Below, piece by piece: positions 51,195 to 61,375 of a DNA stretch of 64,000 nt (within the stretch, counting starts at the first letter, position 1; each line of letters opens with the position of its first letter). The notes beneath the pieces were generated by a model. It worked only from the letters and a program-made list of their open reading frames with translations. It did not search any database and was not told the DNA's origin. The position numbers and the translations under genes were made by a program. Origin of the DNA: Sphingobacteriales bacterium (GTDB lineage Bacteria; Bacteroidota; Bacteroidia; Sphingobacteriales; Sphingobacteriaceae). Location of the stretch: NCBI GenBank assembly GCA_004293485.1, contig RDYW01000038.1, positions 1-64,000 on the forward strand, in the 5' to 3' direction.

Positions 51195-53240
51195 ATGAAG
51201 TTTCTCTCGCCAAACTTTTTGTTCGCCTTGTTCGCACTCGCCATTCCGGTGCTTATACACCTATTTAATTTCCGAAAATTTAAAAAAGTTTATTTCACTA
51301 ATGTTAGGTTTTTACAAGCCATACAACAGCAAACAGCGCATAGCCAAAAACTTAAAAACCTTTTAATTTTAGCCTCACGTATGTTGGCTTTGTTTTTTTT
51401 AGTGATGGCTTTTGCTCAGCCTTATTGGCCAAATGCAACTAATAATAACCAGCTAAACCGCAATAAAGTAAGTATTTACATTGATAATTCATTTTCGATG
51501 GAGGCCATAAATAGCCAAGGTACTTTGCTTGACGAAGCAAAACGCCGAGCCATAGAAATTACAGATAGCTACGATTTAAACACCCAGTTTCAGTTATTAA
51601 GCAATAATTTTACGGGGCAACAGCAAATGTTTTTATCAAAATCCGAGTTTTTAGAAGCACTAAATAATATTAAAATAACTTCTTTTTATCGCGATTATCA
51701 AACTGTAATCAACCGCCAAAGTAGCTTGTTATTGCCCGAGGCAAATAGCAATAAAATTATTTATTTACTAAGCGATTTTCAGCAACAAAACCCAAAACCT
51801 AATATTACTGCCAATGCCAATATAAAAATAAACTTGGTGCCTATAAAAGCAAATGCCATTGCAAATGTATCTATAGATTCGGCATACTTTTTATCGCCCA
51901 TTCACCAGCCCGGCGTTGAAGAAAAACTGGTAGTTCGGTTAAAAAATTATTCGGATACTGAGGCGCAAAATATCCCCGTAAGGGTAAAAATAAATAGCCA
52001 ACAAAAAGCTATGGGCAACATTAGCCTCGCCCCAAGGCAATACGCAATGGATACTTTAACTTTTTCGGGCTTATCGGCTGGTTGGCAGCAAGTTTTGGTA
52101 ACCATTAAAGATTATCCCATCGTATTTGACGATAGCCTGCTGTTAAGTTTTGAAGTTAAAAAGCAAGTGAGCCTATTAAATATTTACAACAATACAGCCA
52201 ACAAAAACATTACAACCGCTTACCAAACCGATGCTTTTTTTAACCTTACCAATGCCAGCGAAAGCCAAATAAACTATGCAGGTTTACAAAATTACCAGCT
52301 TATTATTTTAAGCAATTTACCCACTATTGCCAGCGGACTGGCGCAACAATTGCAACAATATGTACAAAATGGGGGTAGTTTGGCCGTGTTTATGCCGCTC
52401 GGGGCGGATTTAAGCAGCTACCAAAACTTTTTAAAAACCCTACCCGTTGATTACCCAACAGCTATAAATAACCAACCGCTTAACGCTGATAAAATAAATA
52501 TACAGCACCCATTTTTTGCAAACGTTTTCGACCAGTTGCCCCGTAACCTCGATTTGCCAAAAATGCAGCAATACTTTGAAATGAGCAATTTAACCCAAAC
52601 CAGCCGCCAAACTTTAATTTATGGCGGGGGCGATAAAAACTTGCTTGCAGTATATAAAATTAAAAAAGGTAAAGTTTATGTTTCGGCCATACCACTAGGG
52701 GCCGAGTTTTCTAACTTTACCAACCACGCTTTATTTTTACCTGTACTTTTTAAAATGGCTTTATCGGGTTTTGGGGCGCAAAAATTATTCGAAACTTTAG
52801 CTAGCAATGGCAGCATTACTATCCCAGTAAAAGGCTTAATAGGCGATAATGTATTGAAAATAAGCAACAAAAACACGCAAATTATTCCCGAAGTAAGACA
52901 AAGCCCCGCAGGTACGCAACTTTTTTTTGCCGACCAGTTGCAAAATCCCGACTTTTATAAAGTTACCAAAGCCGATTCGCTACTGGCCATTACTGCTTTT
53001 AATTATATCCGAAGCGAGTCGGATATGCGCTATTACGATGAAAATACGTTGAAAAATATTTTTAAAAACACCCAAGCCCATATATTAAGCAGTGGCAATG
53101 AGGGTATAAAATCTCAAATAAAACAATCGGTTTTAGGCACTAATTATTGGAAACTATGCCTAATTTTGGTTTTACTATTTTTGGCTATCGAAATTTTGTT
53201 AATTAGGTTTTTTAACCAACGCCAATTAAAGCAAACATGA
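51195..53240 (+). CDS. BatA-type double-transmembrane protein with vWA domain
   Basis: A 681-aa inner-membrane protein when started at MKFLSPNFLFALFA; an upstream in-frame ATG would add 11 unlikely residues. The N-terminal double-TM domain (SPNFLFALFALAIPVLIHLF and ILASRMLALFFLVMAFAQPYW) is the signature of the BatA family. A von Willebrand A-like domain follows, with the MIDAS-type motif YIDNSFSMEA (DxSxS). The chain ends with one more TM (LCLILVLLFLAIEILLIRFF). The function is unknown; related proteins belong to aerotolerance (Bat) clusters. Its stop overlaps the start of the dihydroorotase homologue by 4 bp (ATGA). Confidence 0.88.
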   Translation: MKFLSPNFLFALFALAIPVLIHLFNFRKFKKVYFTNVRFLQAIQQQTAHSQKLKNLLILASRMLALFFLVMAFAQPYWPNATNNNQLNRNKVSIYIDNSFSMEAINSQGTLLDEAKRRAIEITDSYDLNTQFQLLSNNFTGQQQMFLSKSEFLEALNNIKITSFYRDYQTVINRQSSLLLPEANSNKIIYLLSDFQQQNPKPNITANANIKINLVPIKANAIANVSIDSAYFLSPIHQPGVEEKLVVRLKNYSDTEAQNIPVRVKINSQQKAMGNISLAPRQYAMDTLTFSGLSAGWQQVLVTIKDYPIVFDDSLLLSFEVKKQVSLLNIYNNTANKNITTAYQTDAFFNLTNASESQINYAGLQNYQLIILSNLPTIASGLAQQLQQYVQNGGSLAVFMPLGADLSSYQNFLKTLPVDYPTAINNQPLNADKINIQHPFFANVFDQLPRNLDLPKMQQYFEMSNLTQTSRQTLIYGGGDKNLLAVYKIKKGKVYVSAIPLGAEFSNFTNHALFLPVLFKMALSGFGAQKLFETLASNGSITIPVKGLIGDNVLKISNKNTQIIPEVRQSPAGTQLFFADQLQNPDFYKVTKADSLLAITAFNYIRSESDMRYYDENTLKNIFKNTQAHILSSGNEGIKSQIKQSVLGTNYWKLCLILVLLFLAIEILLIRFFNQRQLKQT

Positions 53241-54490
53241 TGAATATTTTAATACAAGGCTGCACTATTTTAGACCCCACATCACCGTTTAACGGTAAAG
53301 TTACAGACGTTTTACTGGTTGATGGTAGCATACAAAAAATAGGTACAAACCTAAGCAGCAATGCACAAATTATAAACGGAAAAGGCAAATACCTTTCGCC
53401 AGGTTTTTTTGATTTAAACGCCAACCTAGGCGAGTTAGGTTTAGAAACCAAAGAAGATTTTGAAACAGGTAGCAAGGCCGCTATGGCGGGAGGATTTACT
53501 GGTTTAGCCTTAATGCCCAATACTTTACCACCCGTTGATGCCAAAGCGCAGGTACAGTATTTATTAAACAGAGCCAAGGGTAATTTGGTGGATATGTACC
53601 CTATTGGTACAATTTCGCAAAAGCGAGAAGGGCAACATTTGGCCGAAATGTACGATATGCAACAAGCCGGTGCCGTAGCTTTTAGCGATGGCGATTTGCC
53701 TGTACAAGATGCTGGCTTAATGGAAAGGGCCTTATTATATGCCAAAGGTTTTGGGGCTTTAGTGTTGGCTTTGGCCGAAGATAAAGCCATAGCCGCAGGC
53801 GCAAAAATAAACGAAGGTATTACCAGCACCCTTTTGGGGATGAAAGGCATACCCAACCTAGCCGAAGAATTAATGGTAAACCGCAATATTTATTTAGCCC
53901 AATACACCGATAGCAAAATTCATTTTAGCACCATAAGCACCGCCCACACGGTACAATTAATTAAACAAGCCAAGCAAAAAGGCCTACAAATAACCTGCGA
54001 TGTGGCCGCCCACCATTTGGTTTTAACCGATGATGTTTTACACGATTTTGATAGTAATTATAAAGTAAAACCGCCGTTACGCACCCAAAACGACGTTGAT
54101 GCTTTACTGGCAGGCTTACATGATAATACCATTGATGCCATAGTAAGCCAGCACACGCCACAAGAAACCGAACTAAAACAGGTAGAGTTTGAAACCGCCG
54201 CTTACGGAATGTTGGGTTTACAAACGGCTTTGCCACTGGCTATAAAAGCGGGTTTATCGGCAGCACAAATTGCAGAAAAAATGGCCATAAACCCTCGTAA
54301 AATTTTAGGTTTACCGTTGCCCAGCATCGGCGAAAGCCAAAAAGCAAATGTGGTATTGTTTGATATAGATACCGAATGGGAGTATACGGCCCAAAATAAT
54401 TTTTCGAAATCTAGCAACTCACCATTTTTAGGTACGGTATTAAAAGGGAAAGTGTGGGCTTGTGTGAATAATGGGCTGGTGTGGGAGTAA
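53237..54490 (+). CDS. pyrC: Dihydroorotase homologue lacking metal ligands (PyrC'/PyrX type)
   Basis: A 417-aa amidohydrolase fold protein closest to class I dihydroorotases, which close carbamoyl-aspartate to dihydroorotate. The metal site is lost. The HxH of the usual GFxDxHxHLRE is N61-A-N63 with G65 for Arg (PGFFDLNANLGELG), the D-H-A-P-H motif is Q305-H-T-P-Q, and the two middle His ligands are also missing (VLALAEDK, HFSTIST). The second fold marker AAHHLVLTDD is kept. Inactive homologues of this kind are known to act as structural partners of aspartate transcarbamoylase. It overlaps the BatA-type gene by 4 bp. Confidence 0.85.
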   Translation: MMNILIQGCTILDPTSPFNGKVTDVLLVDGSIQKIGTNLSSNAQIINGKGKYLSPGFFDLNANLGELGLETKEDFETGSKAAMAGGFTGLALMPNTLPPVDAKAQVQYLLNRAKGNLVDMYPIGTISQKREGQHLAEMYDMQQAGAVAFSDGDLPVQDAGLMERALLYAKGFGALVLALAEDKAIAAGAKINEGITSTLLGMKGIPNLAEELMVNRNIYLAQYTDSKIHFSTISTAHTVQLIKQAKQKGLQITCDVAAHHLVLTDDVLHDFDSNYKVKPPLRTQNDVDALLAGLHDNTIDAIVSQHTPQETELKQVEFETAAYGMLGLQTALPLAIKAGLSAAQIAEKMAINPRKILGLPLPSIGESQKANVVLFDIDTEWEYTAQNNFSKSSNSPFLGTVLKGKVWACVNNGLVWE

Positions 54491-54747
54491 ATGAATGAGG
54501 CTTTAAATAAATCATAAAAAATATTATGGTTTAAGTGGGTAGTTAAAAACCAAAATGCAACAATACTATTATTGAGATGCTAAACCACATGCTCAACAAA
54601 CTCTAAAAGTAATGCGATAAGTAACTATTGAGCACAAAATTAAAAGATGGTATTTTTATTGATAATCTGTTAAATTATATGCTAAACCAAAGCAACATAA
54701 AGTTAAGAGTATAAAATTTATGATAATGTTTAGTAAATTTACACACT

Positions 54748-55321
54748 GTGATAGATAAAAACCTTTACATAATTGCTGGCTGTAATGGTGCTGGAAAAAC
54801 TACGGCTTCGTTTACAATTTTACCTGAAATTATTAATTGTAAAGAGTTTGTAAATGCAAATGAAATTGCAAAAGGATTATCACCTTTCCAACCCGAAAAA
54901 GTTGCTTTTGAAGCAGGAAGAATAATGCTAAACAGAATTTATGAATTGTTTAATCACAATAAAAGTTTTGCTTTTGAGACTACATTATCAACAAAAAGTT
55001 ATAAGCATAAAATTATCGAGGCAAAAGAGAAGAGTTATATAACCACGTTGCTTTTTTTTTTGGCTTCAAAACGTTAAACTAGCCAAAGAACGTGTGAAAA
55101 CAAGGGTTTTAGAGGGTGGACACAATATTGAACCTGATGTTATTGAAAGACGATATTATAAAGGAATTAAAAACCTGTTTAATATTTACTTACCAATAGT
55201 TGACGGCGCATTAATTTTTGATAATTCGAACGGGAAACACCAACTTTTAGCAGAAAAAACAGTTGACGGATTACTAAATATTTTTGACCTAATTAAGTTT
55301 AAAGAACTAAAAAATACATAA
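54748..55321 (+). pseudogene. Zeta-toxin-like kinase gene, frameshifted in a T10 run
   Basis: Two frames (54748-55077 and one reaching 55321) make one protein of about 190 aa. The first, with a GTG start, has Walker A AGCNGAGKTT (10-19) and the zeta signature KSFAFETTLSTKSY; the second continues KLAKERVKTRVLEGGHNIEP and VIERRYYKGIKNLFNIYLPI. Zeta-family toxins phosphorylate UDP-N-acetylglucosamine or nucleotides. The frames join at ten T residues after GTTGC (55052-55061); nine T would restore TLLFFWLQNVKLA. A small ORF overlaps its end. The break may be a disabling mutation, a phase switch or a sequencing error. Confidence 0.7.
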
Positions 55322-55473
55322 TGACAACAGTTGAGAAACAAGTAGAGCTTAGGAATAAAATTTTATTTGGACTTGAAAAAGTTTATGAAAAATTAATTGC
55401 GTTTAAGAAACATAAAAATACTGAGCTTATTATATTGAAAAACAATAAAATAGTAAGAATAAAACCTGAATAA
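55321..55473 (+). CDS. Small protein overlapping the zeta-like gene, possible antitoxin
   Basis: A 50-aa ORF (MTTVEKQVELRNKILFGLEK at the N-terminus, ending KNNKIVRIKPE). Its ATG overlaps the zeta stop codon by one base (TAATG), so the two would be translationally coupled. It is rich in Lys and Glu and mostly helical. Small partner genes of this kind often go with zeta-like kinases in Bacteroidota, so an antitoxin role is possible, but I recognise no family. Confidence 0.55.
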   Translation: MTTVEKQVELRNKILFGLEKVYEKLIAFKKHKNTELIILKNNKIVRIKPE

Positions 55474-55689
55474 AAGCATAATACCCTCGAAATTATAATT
55501 CTTATAATACCCTTAACCATACTTTTAATTAGATTGGAAAACTATAAATTTAACTGACAAAAACATTAAATTTGAAATCAATTTTTAAGAATGGAAATTA
55601 GATAAAACCTAACGTTAAAAACCATAAAAGTTAAATATTGCCTTTATTTTTTATCTAATTTAATCTCCCACCCCTAAAAAAATATAATT

Positions 55690-56364
55690 ATGAATACTAA
55701 AGTAGCAGCATCGCTTAAAGCAGCCTTTAACACCTTTGCTAAAGAAGAAAACGTACAGGGCGAACAGGCCTTAAAAAGTTTAGAAAAATTATTTTCATCG
55801 GAGGTTGACTTTATGACCAAGGTAGATAAACTAGATGAAGTGTTTGATAACGCACCCGATGTAGATGCCCTGCGTGAAACGGCTTTTGATTTATTGCTGA
55901 TTAATTTTTTCTCGGAAGATGCCCAACAACTGAACGACGATTACCTAGAATCGGCCGAGTGGGAAGCTATTGAAGAAGAAACGATCGACCGTGGTACCGA
56001 ACTATTAAACCTACTTTTGTACCTTAAAGAATGTGAAGACGAGGAGATTGAACCCAGTTTAGACGATTATTTAAAAGAGTTTTTATTGGTGGAGGAAGAT
56101 GAGTTTCAAGACGAACACCGCATTTACGAAGATATTATTGCCAACCAAATTTTAATGGAAAGTAGCTTAGAAGAAATTGCAAAAGTAGCTAAAAACTTAT
56201 CGGACGAATCGGATATGAAAGAACTTTTTTACCCGCTAATGGCTTTCTTTTTAGACCCAAATCCTGATAAAGAAACATTTACCAGTTTTAAACAACTAAG
56301 CGAAGATGCACCTTTTGATGCCGCTATTTACGATTTATTAGTAAGCTATAACAATGCAAGATAA
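55690..56364 (+). CDS. Conserved-looking acidic protein, unknown function
   Basis: A 224-aa soluble, very acidic, helical protein without a signal peptide. Acidic clusters include LKECEDEEIEPSLDDYLKEF and LLVEEDEFQDEHRIYEDI. I do not recognise a family. Its stop overlaps the start of the DUF4199 gene by 11 bp, so they form an operon with the glycosyltransferase and perhaps mfd downstream. Confidence 0.6.
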   Translation: MNTKVAASLKAAFNTFAKEENVQGEQALKSLEKLFSSEVDFMTKVDKLDEVFDNAPDVDALRETAFDLLLINFFSEDAQQLNDDYLESAEWEAIEEETIDRGTELLNLLLYLKECEDEEIEPSLDDYLKEFLLVEEDEFQDEHRIYEDIIANQILMESSLEEIAKVAKNLSDESDMKELFYPLMAFFLDPNPDKETFTSFKQLSEDAPFDAAIYDLLVSYNNAR

Positions 56365-56938
56365 ATTAAACGATATGGAAAATTTGGATAAAAACGCAGC
56401 TATAAATGGATTATTTATAGCTGGAATTAACATTGCACTACAAATTATTGTGTATTACACCATGCCCGAGCTGTTTGGTAAAATGTACTTTTCGGGCATA
56501 TTAATGGTGTTAAACATTTTAATTTATGTGTTTTTTACGCTCGACTTAAAGAAAAAAAATGGCGCATATTGGCCGTTTAAGCAGGCGCTAAAAAGTATTT
56601 TTATAATGAGTTTGGTAGCAAATATTATATCGTTAATTTTTACTAGCCTATTTTATAAGTTTATCGAGCCTGATGCTTACGATAAAATTATTGTAATAAT
56701 AACAGATAATGTAACAGCTATGTACGAAAAAATGGGGATGAGCGAAGACCAAATAGATAAAGCATTAAAAGATGTTGAAAAACAATTCAAATCACAATAC
56801 AACCCCACGCTATTAGATTTTATAAAATCGCTGGGTATTAGTGTTTTGGTGGGATTTGTAATGTCGTTGATATTTGCAGCCATCTTCAAAAAAAATCCAC
56901 CTATGTTTAAACCTATCGAAGAAGAGCCCGAAAGTTAA
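56354..56938 (+). CDS. DUF4199-family membrane protein
   Basis: A 194-aa inner-membrane protein with four hydrophobic segments (about 17-37, 44-62, 77-99, 158-180) and the DUF4199 layout: two TMs, a short basic loop (LKKKNGAYWPFKQALKSIF), TM3, a helical periplasmic or cytoplasmic loop (YEKMGMSEDQIDKALKDVEK) and TM4. The function is unknown. In Bacteroidota it typically precedes a GT2 gene, as here (20-bp gap). An ATG at residue 8 is an alternative start. Confidence 0.82.
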   Translation: MQDKLNDMENLDKNAAINGLFIAGINIALQIIVYYTMPELFGKMYFSGILMVLNILIYVFFTLDLKKKNGAYWPFKQALKSIFIMSLVANIISLIFTSLFYKFIEPDAYDKIIVIITDNVTAMYEKMGMSEDQIDKALKDVEKQFKSQYNPTLLDFIKSLGISVLVGFVMSLIFAAIFKKNPPMFKPIEEEPES

Positions 56939-56958
56939 TCGCGGTAGCAAAAAATTTT

Positions 56959-57912
56959 ATGGATATATCAATAGTAATTCCTTTATTTAACGAAGTAGAA
57001 TCCTTGCCCGAACTTACCGATTGGATAAGAAACGTGTTGCAAAAGCAACAATTAAGCTACGAAATTATTTTAATTGATGATGGCAGTAACGATGGCTCGT
57101 GGCAAAAAATAGAGGAATTAAAAGCCACACATTCGGCCATAAAAGGCATAAAATTTAGGCGTAATTATGGCAAATCGGCAGCGTTAAATGTAGGTTTTAC
57201 AGCAGCCAATGGCAATGTGGTAATTACTATGGATGCCGATTTGCAAGATTCGCCCGATGAAATACCCGAGCTTTACCGCCGCATAATGGAAGAAAAACTA
57301 GACATAATTTCGGGCTGGAAAAAAAAGCGGTTCGACCCTTTAACCAAAACCATACCTACCAAGTTTTTTAATGCGGCCACCCGCAGCATGTCGGGGATAA
57401 AAAACCTACACGATTTTAATTGCGGCCTAAAAGCCTACCGTATTGATGTGGTTAAAAACATAGAAGTGTATGGCGAAATGCACCGTTATATTCCCGTATT
57501 GGCCAAATGGGCAGGCTTTACCAAAATAGAAGAACAAGTGGTAGAGCACCGAGCCCGCAAATACGGCGTTACCAAATTTGGTTTCAGTAGGTTTATAAAT
57601 GGCTTTTTAGATTTACTATCTATATTTTTTGTAGGTAAATTTGGCAAACGCCCTATGCACTTTTTTGGTACCATGGGTGTACTTAGTTTTTTTACCGGAA
57701 CTATTTTAACCACGTGGATAATTGCCGAAAAGCTATACCATATTGCCGCAGGTACGCATTACAACCGAGAAATTACCTCGCAACCTTTGTTTTATATTGC
57801 TTTGGTAGCGGTAATTTTAGGCTCACAATTGTTTTTAACTGGCTTTGTAGCCGAGTTGGTAAGCAGAAACTCGGCAACTAGAAATAATTATCAAGTAGAG
57901 AAAGAAGTGTAA
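56959..57912 (+). CDS. GT2 glycosyltransferase, DPM1/GtrB-like
   Basis: A 317-aa family-2 glycosyltransferase. The N-terminal GT-A domain shows IVIPLFNEVESLPELTDWI, LIDDGSNDGSW, the metal-binding MDADLQDSPDE and the family segment FNAATRSMSGIKNLHDFNCG. Two C-terminal TMs follow (about 233-257 and 276-300). Members transfer a sugar from a nucleotide donor to polyprenyl phosphate at the membrane, for later use in envelope glycan assembly or protein glycosylation. It follows the DUF4199 gene and precedes mfd. Confidence 0.9.
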   Translation: MDISIVIPLFNEVESLPELTDWIRNVLQKQQLSYEIILIDDGSNDGSWQKIEELKATHSAIKGIKFRRNYGKSAALNVGFTAANGNVVITMDADLQDSPDEIPELYRRIMEEKLDIISGWKKKRFDPLTKTIPTKFFNAATRSMSGIKNLHDFNCGLKAYRIDVVKNIEVYGEMHRYIPVLAKWAGFTKIEEQVVEHRARKYGVTKFGFSRFINGFLDLLSIFFVGKFGKRPMHFFGTMGVLSFFTGTILTTWIIAEKLYHIAAGTHYNREITSQPLFYIALVAVILGSQLFLTGFVAELVSRNSATRNNYQVEKEV

Positions 57913-57980
57913 TAGCAAAAGACAGAATGCCTAGTTTATACATTGTTTTTTATAAAATTATAAAAATTTAAAGCCCAAGC

Positions 57981-60900
57981 GTGAATAGTAAACAATTAGT
58001 AGAACGTTACAAAACCGATAACCGCATTTTAGGCCTAGACAAAGCCTTAAACGTTAAAAAAGAGCGCATCCATTTAAAAGGGTTAATAGGCAGTTTAGAT
58101 GCCTTGGTGGTGGCGGCAAGCTATTTTTTGTCTCATAAAAATATGGTTTTTGTGCTGCCCGATAGGGAAGAAGCTAATTTTTTTCAGGCCGATGTAGAAA
58201 GTTTAATGGAAAAAGAGGTATTGGTTTTTCCCTCATCGTTTCGTAAATCGTTCGATTTTACCCAAACAGATAGCGCAAATGTACTGCTACGGGCCGAAGT
58301 TTTAAATCAAATTACTCAAACTACAGGCTACGGAAACTTAATTGTTACCTACCCCGAAGCAATGGCCGAAAAAGTTATCGACCGAGATTCGCTCATCAAA
58401 AATACCCTCGAAATTGCCATAAACAACAAACTTAGCATCGATTTTATCAACGAATTTTTAATAGAATACGATTTTGAGCGTTGCGATTTTGTGTATCAAC
58501 CTGGCCAGTTTAGCATACGTGGGGGTATTGTTGATATTTTTTCGTTTTCGAACGAATTGCCTTACCGCATCGAGTTTTTTGGCGACCATATAGAAACCAT
58601 CCGCACTTTTGAACTCGAAAACCAACTATCGGTAGCACAGGTAAAAACCATTACCATTGTGCCCAATGTACAGTCGAAATTTTTAACGCAAAACAACATC
58701 ACCCTGCTCGAATTTATCGATAACGATTCGGCAATTTGGTTTAAAGATGTTGCCTTTACTTTAGACACCATTGAAGCGGGCTACAAAAAATCAGCCGAAT
58801 TATGGAAAGCATTATCCGATAACGATAAACAAATAAATCCCGATTGGATAGACCCAAAATACGCTTTTACCAATCAAAAAATGCTTGCCGACCAGCTGCA
58901 AGATTTCCCTTTGGTAGAGTTTGGCAAACAGTTTTTTTACCCCGCTACCACCACCATAAATTTTGATGCTAGGCCACAACCCTCTTTTAATAAAGATTTT
59001 AGCTTATTAATTCATAACCTAAAACAAAACGAAAGTTTAAAAATTGAGAATTATATATTAACCGATTCGGCCAAGCAGCAAGAACGTTTATATGCCATTT
59101 TTGATGATTTAGATAAAACCATCGCCTTTAATCCTATCAACATTTCTATCAGAGAAGGTTTTATTGATGCCGAACAAAAACTGGCTTGCTACACCGACCA
59201 TCAAATTTTCGACCGTTACTATAAATACAAAAACAAACGAGGCTATACCCGCACACAAGCCATCACCCTAAAAGAACTTAGAGACCTAAAACCAGGCGAT
59301 TATATTACCCATATAGACCACGGCGTGGGTAAATATGCAGGATTAGAAAAAGTAGAAGTAAGCGGTAAAATACAGGAAATGATACGCTTGGTATATGCCG
59401 ATAACGATTTGCTGTATGTAAACATTAACTCGCTAAACCGAATATCAAAATACAGTGGTAAAGATGGCCACACGCCAAAAATGAATAAATTAGGTAGCGA
59501 TGTGTGGGATAAACTCAAAAAAACCACTAAAAAAAAAGTTAAAGATATTGCCCGCGATTTAATAAAACTATACGCCATACGTAAAGCGCAAACGGGTATG
59601 GCTTTTGCGCCCGATACCTATTTACAAAACGAACTCGAAGCATCGTTTATTTACGAAGATACGCCCGACCAAGAAAAAGCCACCGCCGATGTAAAACGAG
59701 ATATGGAAAGCCCAAGCCCAATGGATAGGCTGGTGTGTGGCGACGTAGGCTTTGGTAAAACCGAAGTAGCCATACGGGCAGCCTTTAAAGCCGCCACCGA
59801 TGGCAAGCAAGTTGCCATTTTAGTGCCTACCACCATTTTGGCAATGCAGCATTATAAAACCTTTACCGAGCGGCTTAAAGATTTCCCGGTAAGGATAGAT
59901 TATATCAACCGTTTTAAATCATCAAAACAGGTAAAAGATACCCTAGAAGCCCTAAAAATCGGCAAAGTTGATATCATTATTGGCACCCATAAACTGGTAA
60001 GTAAAGAGGTTAAGTTTAAAGATTTGGGTTTGCTAATTATTGATGAAGAGCAAAAATTTGGCGTAACCGTAAAAGAAAAACTAAAACAATTTAGGGCAAA
60101 TGTAGATACGTTAACCCTCACGGCAACGCCTATTCCTCGTACCTTACATTTTTCGTTGATGGGTGCTCGGGATTTATCAATTATGCAAACCCCGCCGCCC
60201 AACCGCCAACCCGTTTTAACCGAGCTACACGTTTTTAACGAGAAATTAATTCAGGAATCTATTGAGTTTGAGCTGGACCGCCAAGGCCAGGTATTTTTTG
60301 TACACAACCGTGTGGCCGATTTAATGCAGCTAGGCGGCCTTATACAAAAACTAGTACCCAAAGCCCGCATTGCCATTGCCCACGGGCAGTTAGAGGGCGA
60401 CCGACTGGAAGATATAATGCTCGATTTTATTGATGGCAAGTACGATGTTTTGGTAGCCACCACTATTATAGAAGCTGGGCTAGATGTGCCTAACGCCAAC
60501 ACAATGCTTATAAACCATGCGCACATGTTTGGCCTAAGCGATTTGCACCAAATGCGAGGCCGTGTAGGCCGCTCAAACAAAAAAGCGTTTTGTTATTTGC
60601 TAAGTCCGCCGCTAAGCACCCTAACCTCCGAGGCCCGCAAGCGTTTAAGTGCCATCGAAGAGTTTTCGGATTTGGGAAGTGGCTTTAATGTGGCTATGCG
60701 AGATTTAGACATCCGCGGAAGCGGTAACCTACTTGGCGGCGAGCAAAGCGGTTTTATTGCCGAAATAGGTTTCGAAATGTACCATAAAATATTGGACGAA
60801 GCCATACAAGAACTAAAACACGACGAGTTTAAAGGCCTTTTTGAAGACGATAACAAGCCCAAACATTTTGTAAATTTTACGCAAATTGATACCGATATGG

Positions 60901-61334
60901 AACTGCTAATTCCCGACGAATACGTTACCAATATACAAGAACGTTACAACCTTTACACCCAACTTTCGCTTATAGAAAACCAAAGCAAGCTAGATGCTTT
61001 TGCCAAAGAACTCACCGACCGTTTTGGCGCAATGCCTCGCCAAGTTAAAGATTTGTTGCGCACTGTTGAACTGCAATGGATAGGTAAAGAAATAGGTTTA
61101 GAAAAAATTACTTGGAAAATGGGCATAATCCGAGGTTATTTTATTGCCGATAAACAATCAAAATATTTCGAAACCGAAGCTTTCAGTCGTATTTTAAGTT
61201 ATGCGCAAATGCATCCACGCAAAGTAAACCTAAAAGAAGTTAAAAACACGTTGCGCATAGCCATTGAGGGCGTTAGGCATATAGATGAAGCCATTTTTGA
61301 GCTTACGCAAATGCGAGAACCAACGTTGCTTTAA
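57981..61334 (+). CDS. mfd: Transcription-repair coupling factor
   Basis: An 1117-aa ATPase that removes RNA polymerase stalled at DNA lesions and recruits UvrA. The GTG start is chosen because the N-terminal UvrB-homology region begins right after it. The order is the UvrB-like domain (YPEAMAEKVI, FSIRGGIVDIFSF), the RNA-polymerase-interacting domain (PGDYITHIDHGVGKYAGLEK), the RecG-like translocase with Walker A CGDVGFGKTEVA, DEEQ box LLIIDEEQKFGV, motif III LTATPIPRTLHFSLMGARDL, the helicase C domain (ATTIIEAGLDVPNANT, QMRGRVGRSNKKAFCYLL) and the TRCF C-terminal domain. The length is normal. Confidence 0.97.
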   Translation: MNSKQLVERYKTDNRILGLDKALNVKKERIHLKGLIGSLDALVVAASYFLSHKNMVFVLPDREEANFFQADVESLMEKEVLVFPSSFRKSFDFTQTDSANVLLRAEVLNQITQTTGYGNLIVTYPEAMAEKVIDRDSLIKNTLEIAINNKLSIDFINEFLIEYDFERCDFVYQPGQFSIRGGIVDIFSFSNELPYRIEFFGDHIETIRTFELENQLSVAQVKTITIVPNVQSKFLTQNNITLLEFIDNDSAIWFKDVAFTLDTIEAGYKKSAELWKALSDNDKQINPDWIDPKYAFTNQKMLADQLQDFPLVEFGKQFFYPATTTINFDARPQPSFNKDFSLLIHNLKQNESLKIENYILTDSAKQQERLYAIFDDLDKTIAFNPINISIREGFIDAEQKLACYTDHQIFDRYYKYKNKRGYTRTQAITLKELRDLKPGDYITHIDHGVGKYAGLEKVEVSGKIQEMIRLVYADNDLLYVNINSLNRISKYSGKDGHTPKMNKLGSDVWDKLKKTTKKKVKDIARDLIKLYAIRKAQTGMAFAPDTYLQNELEASFIYEDTPDQEKATADVKRDMESPSPMDRLVCGDVGFGKTEVAIRAAFKAATDGKQVAILVPTTILAMQHYKTFTERLKDFPVRIDYINRFKSSKQVKDTLEALKIGKVDIIIGTHKLVSKEVKFKDLGLLIIDEEQKFGVTVKEKLKQFRANVDTLTLTATPIPRTLHFSLMGARDLSIMQTPPPNRQPVLTELHVFNEKLIQESIEFELDRQGQVFFVHNRVADLMQLGGLIQKLVPKARIAIAHGQLEGDRLEDIMLDFIDGKYDVLVATTIIEAGLDVPNANTMLINHAHMFGLSDLHQMRGRVGRSNKKAFCYLLSPPLSTLTSEARKRLSAIEEFSDLGSGFNVAMRDLDIRGSGNLLGGEQSGFIAEIGFEMYHKILDEAIQELKHDEFKGLFEDDNKPKHFVNFTQIDTDMELLIPDEYVTNIQERYNLYTQLSLIENQSKLDAFAKELTDRFGAMPRQVKDLLRTVELQWIGKEIGLEKITWKMGIIRGYFIADKQSKYFETEAFSRILSYAQMHPRKVNLKEVKNTLRIAIEGVRHIDEAIFELTQMREPTLL

Positions 61335-61375
61335 AAAGTATTTGGGCGTATTTTATAAATTAGCTTGGTGTTAAT

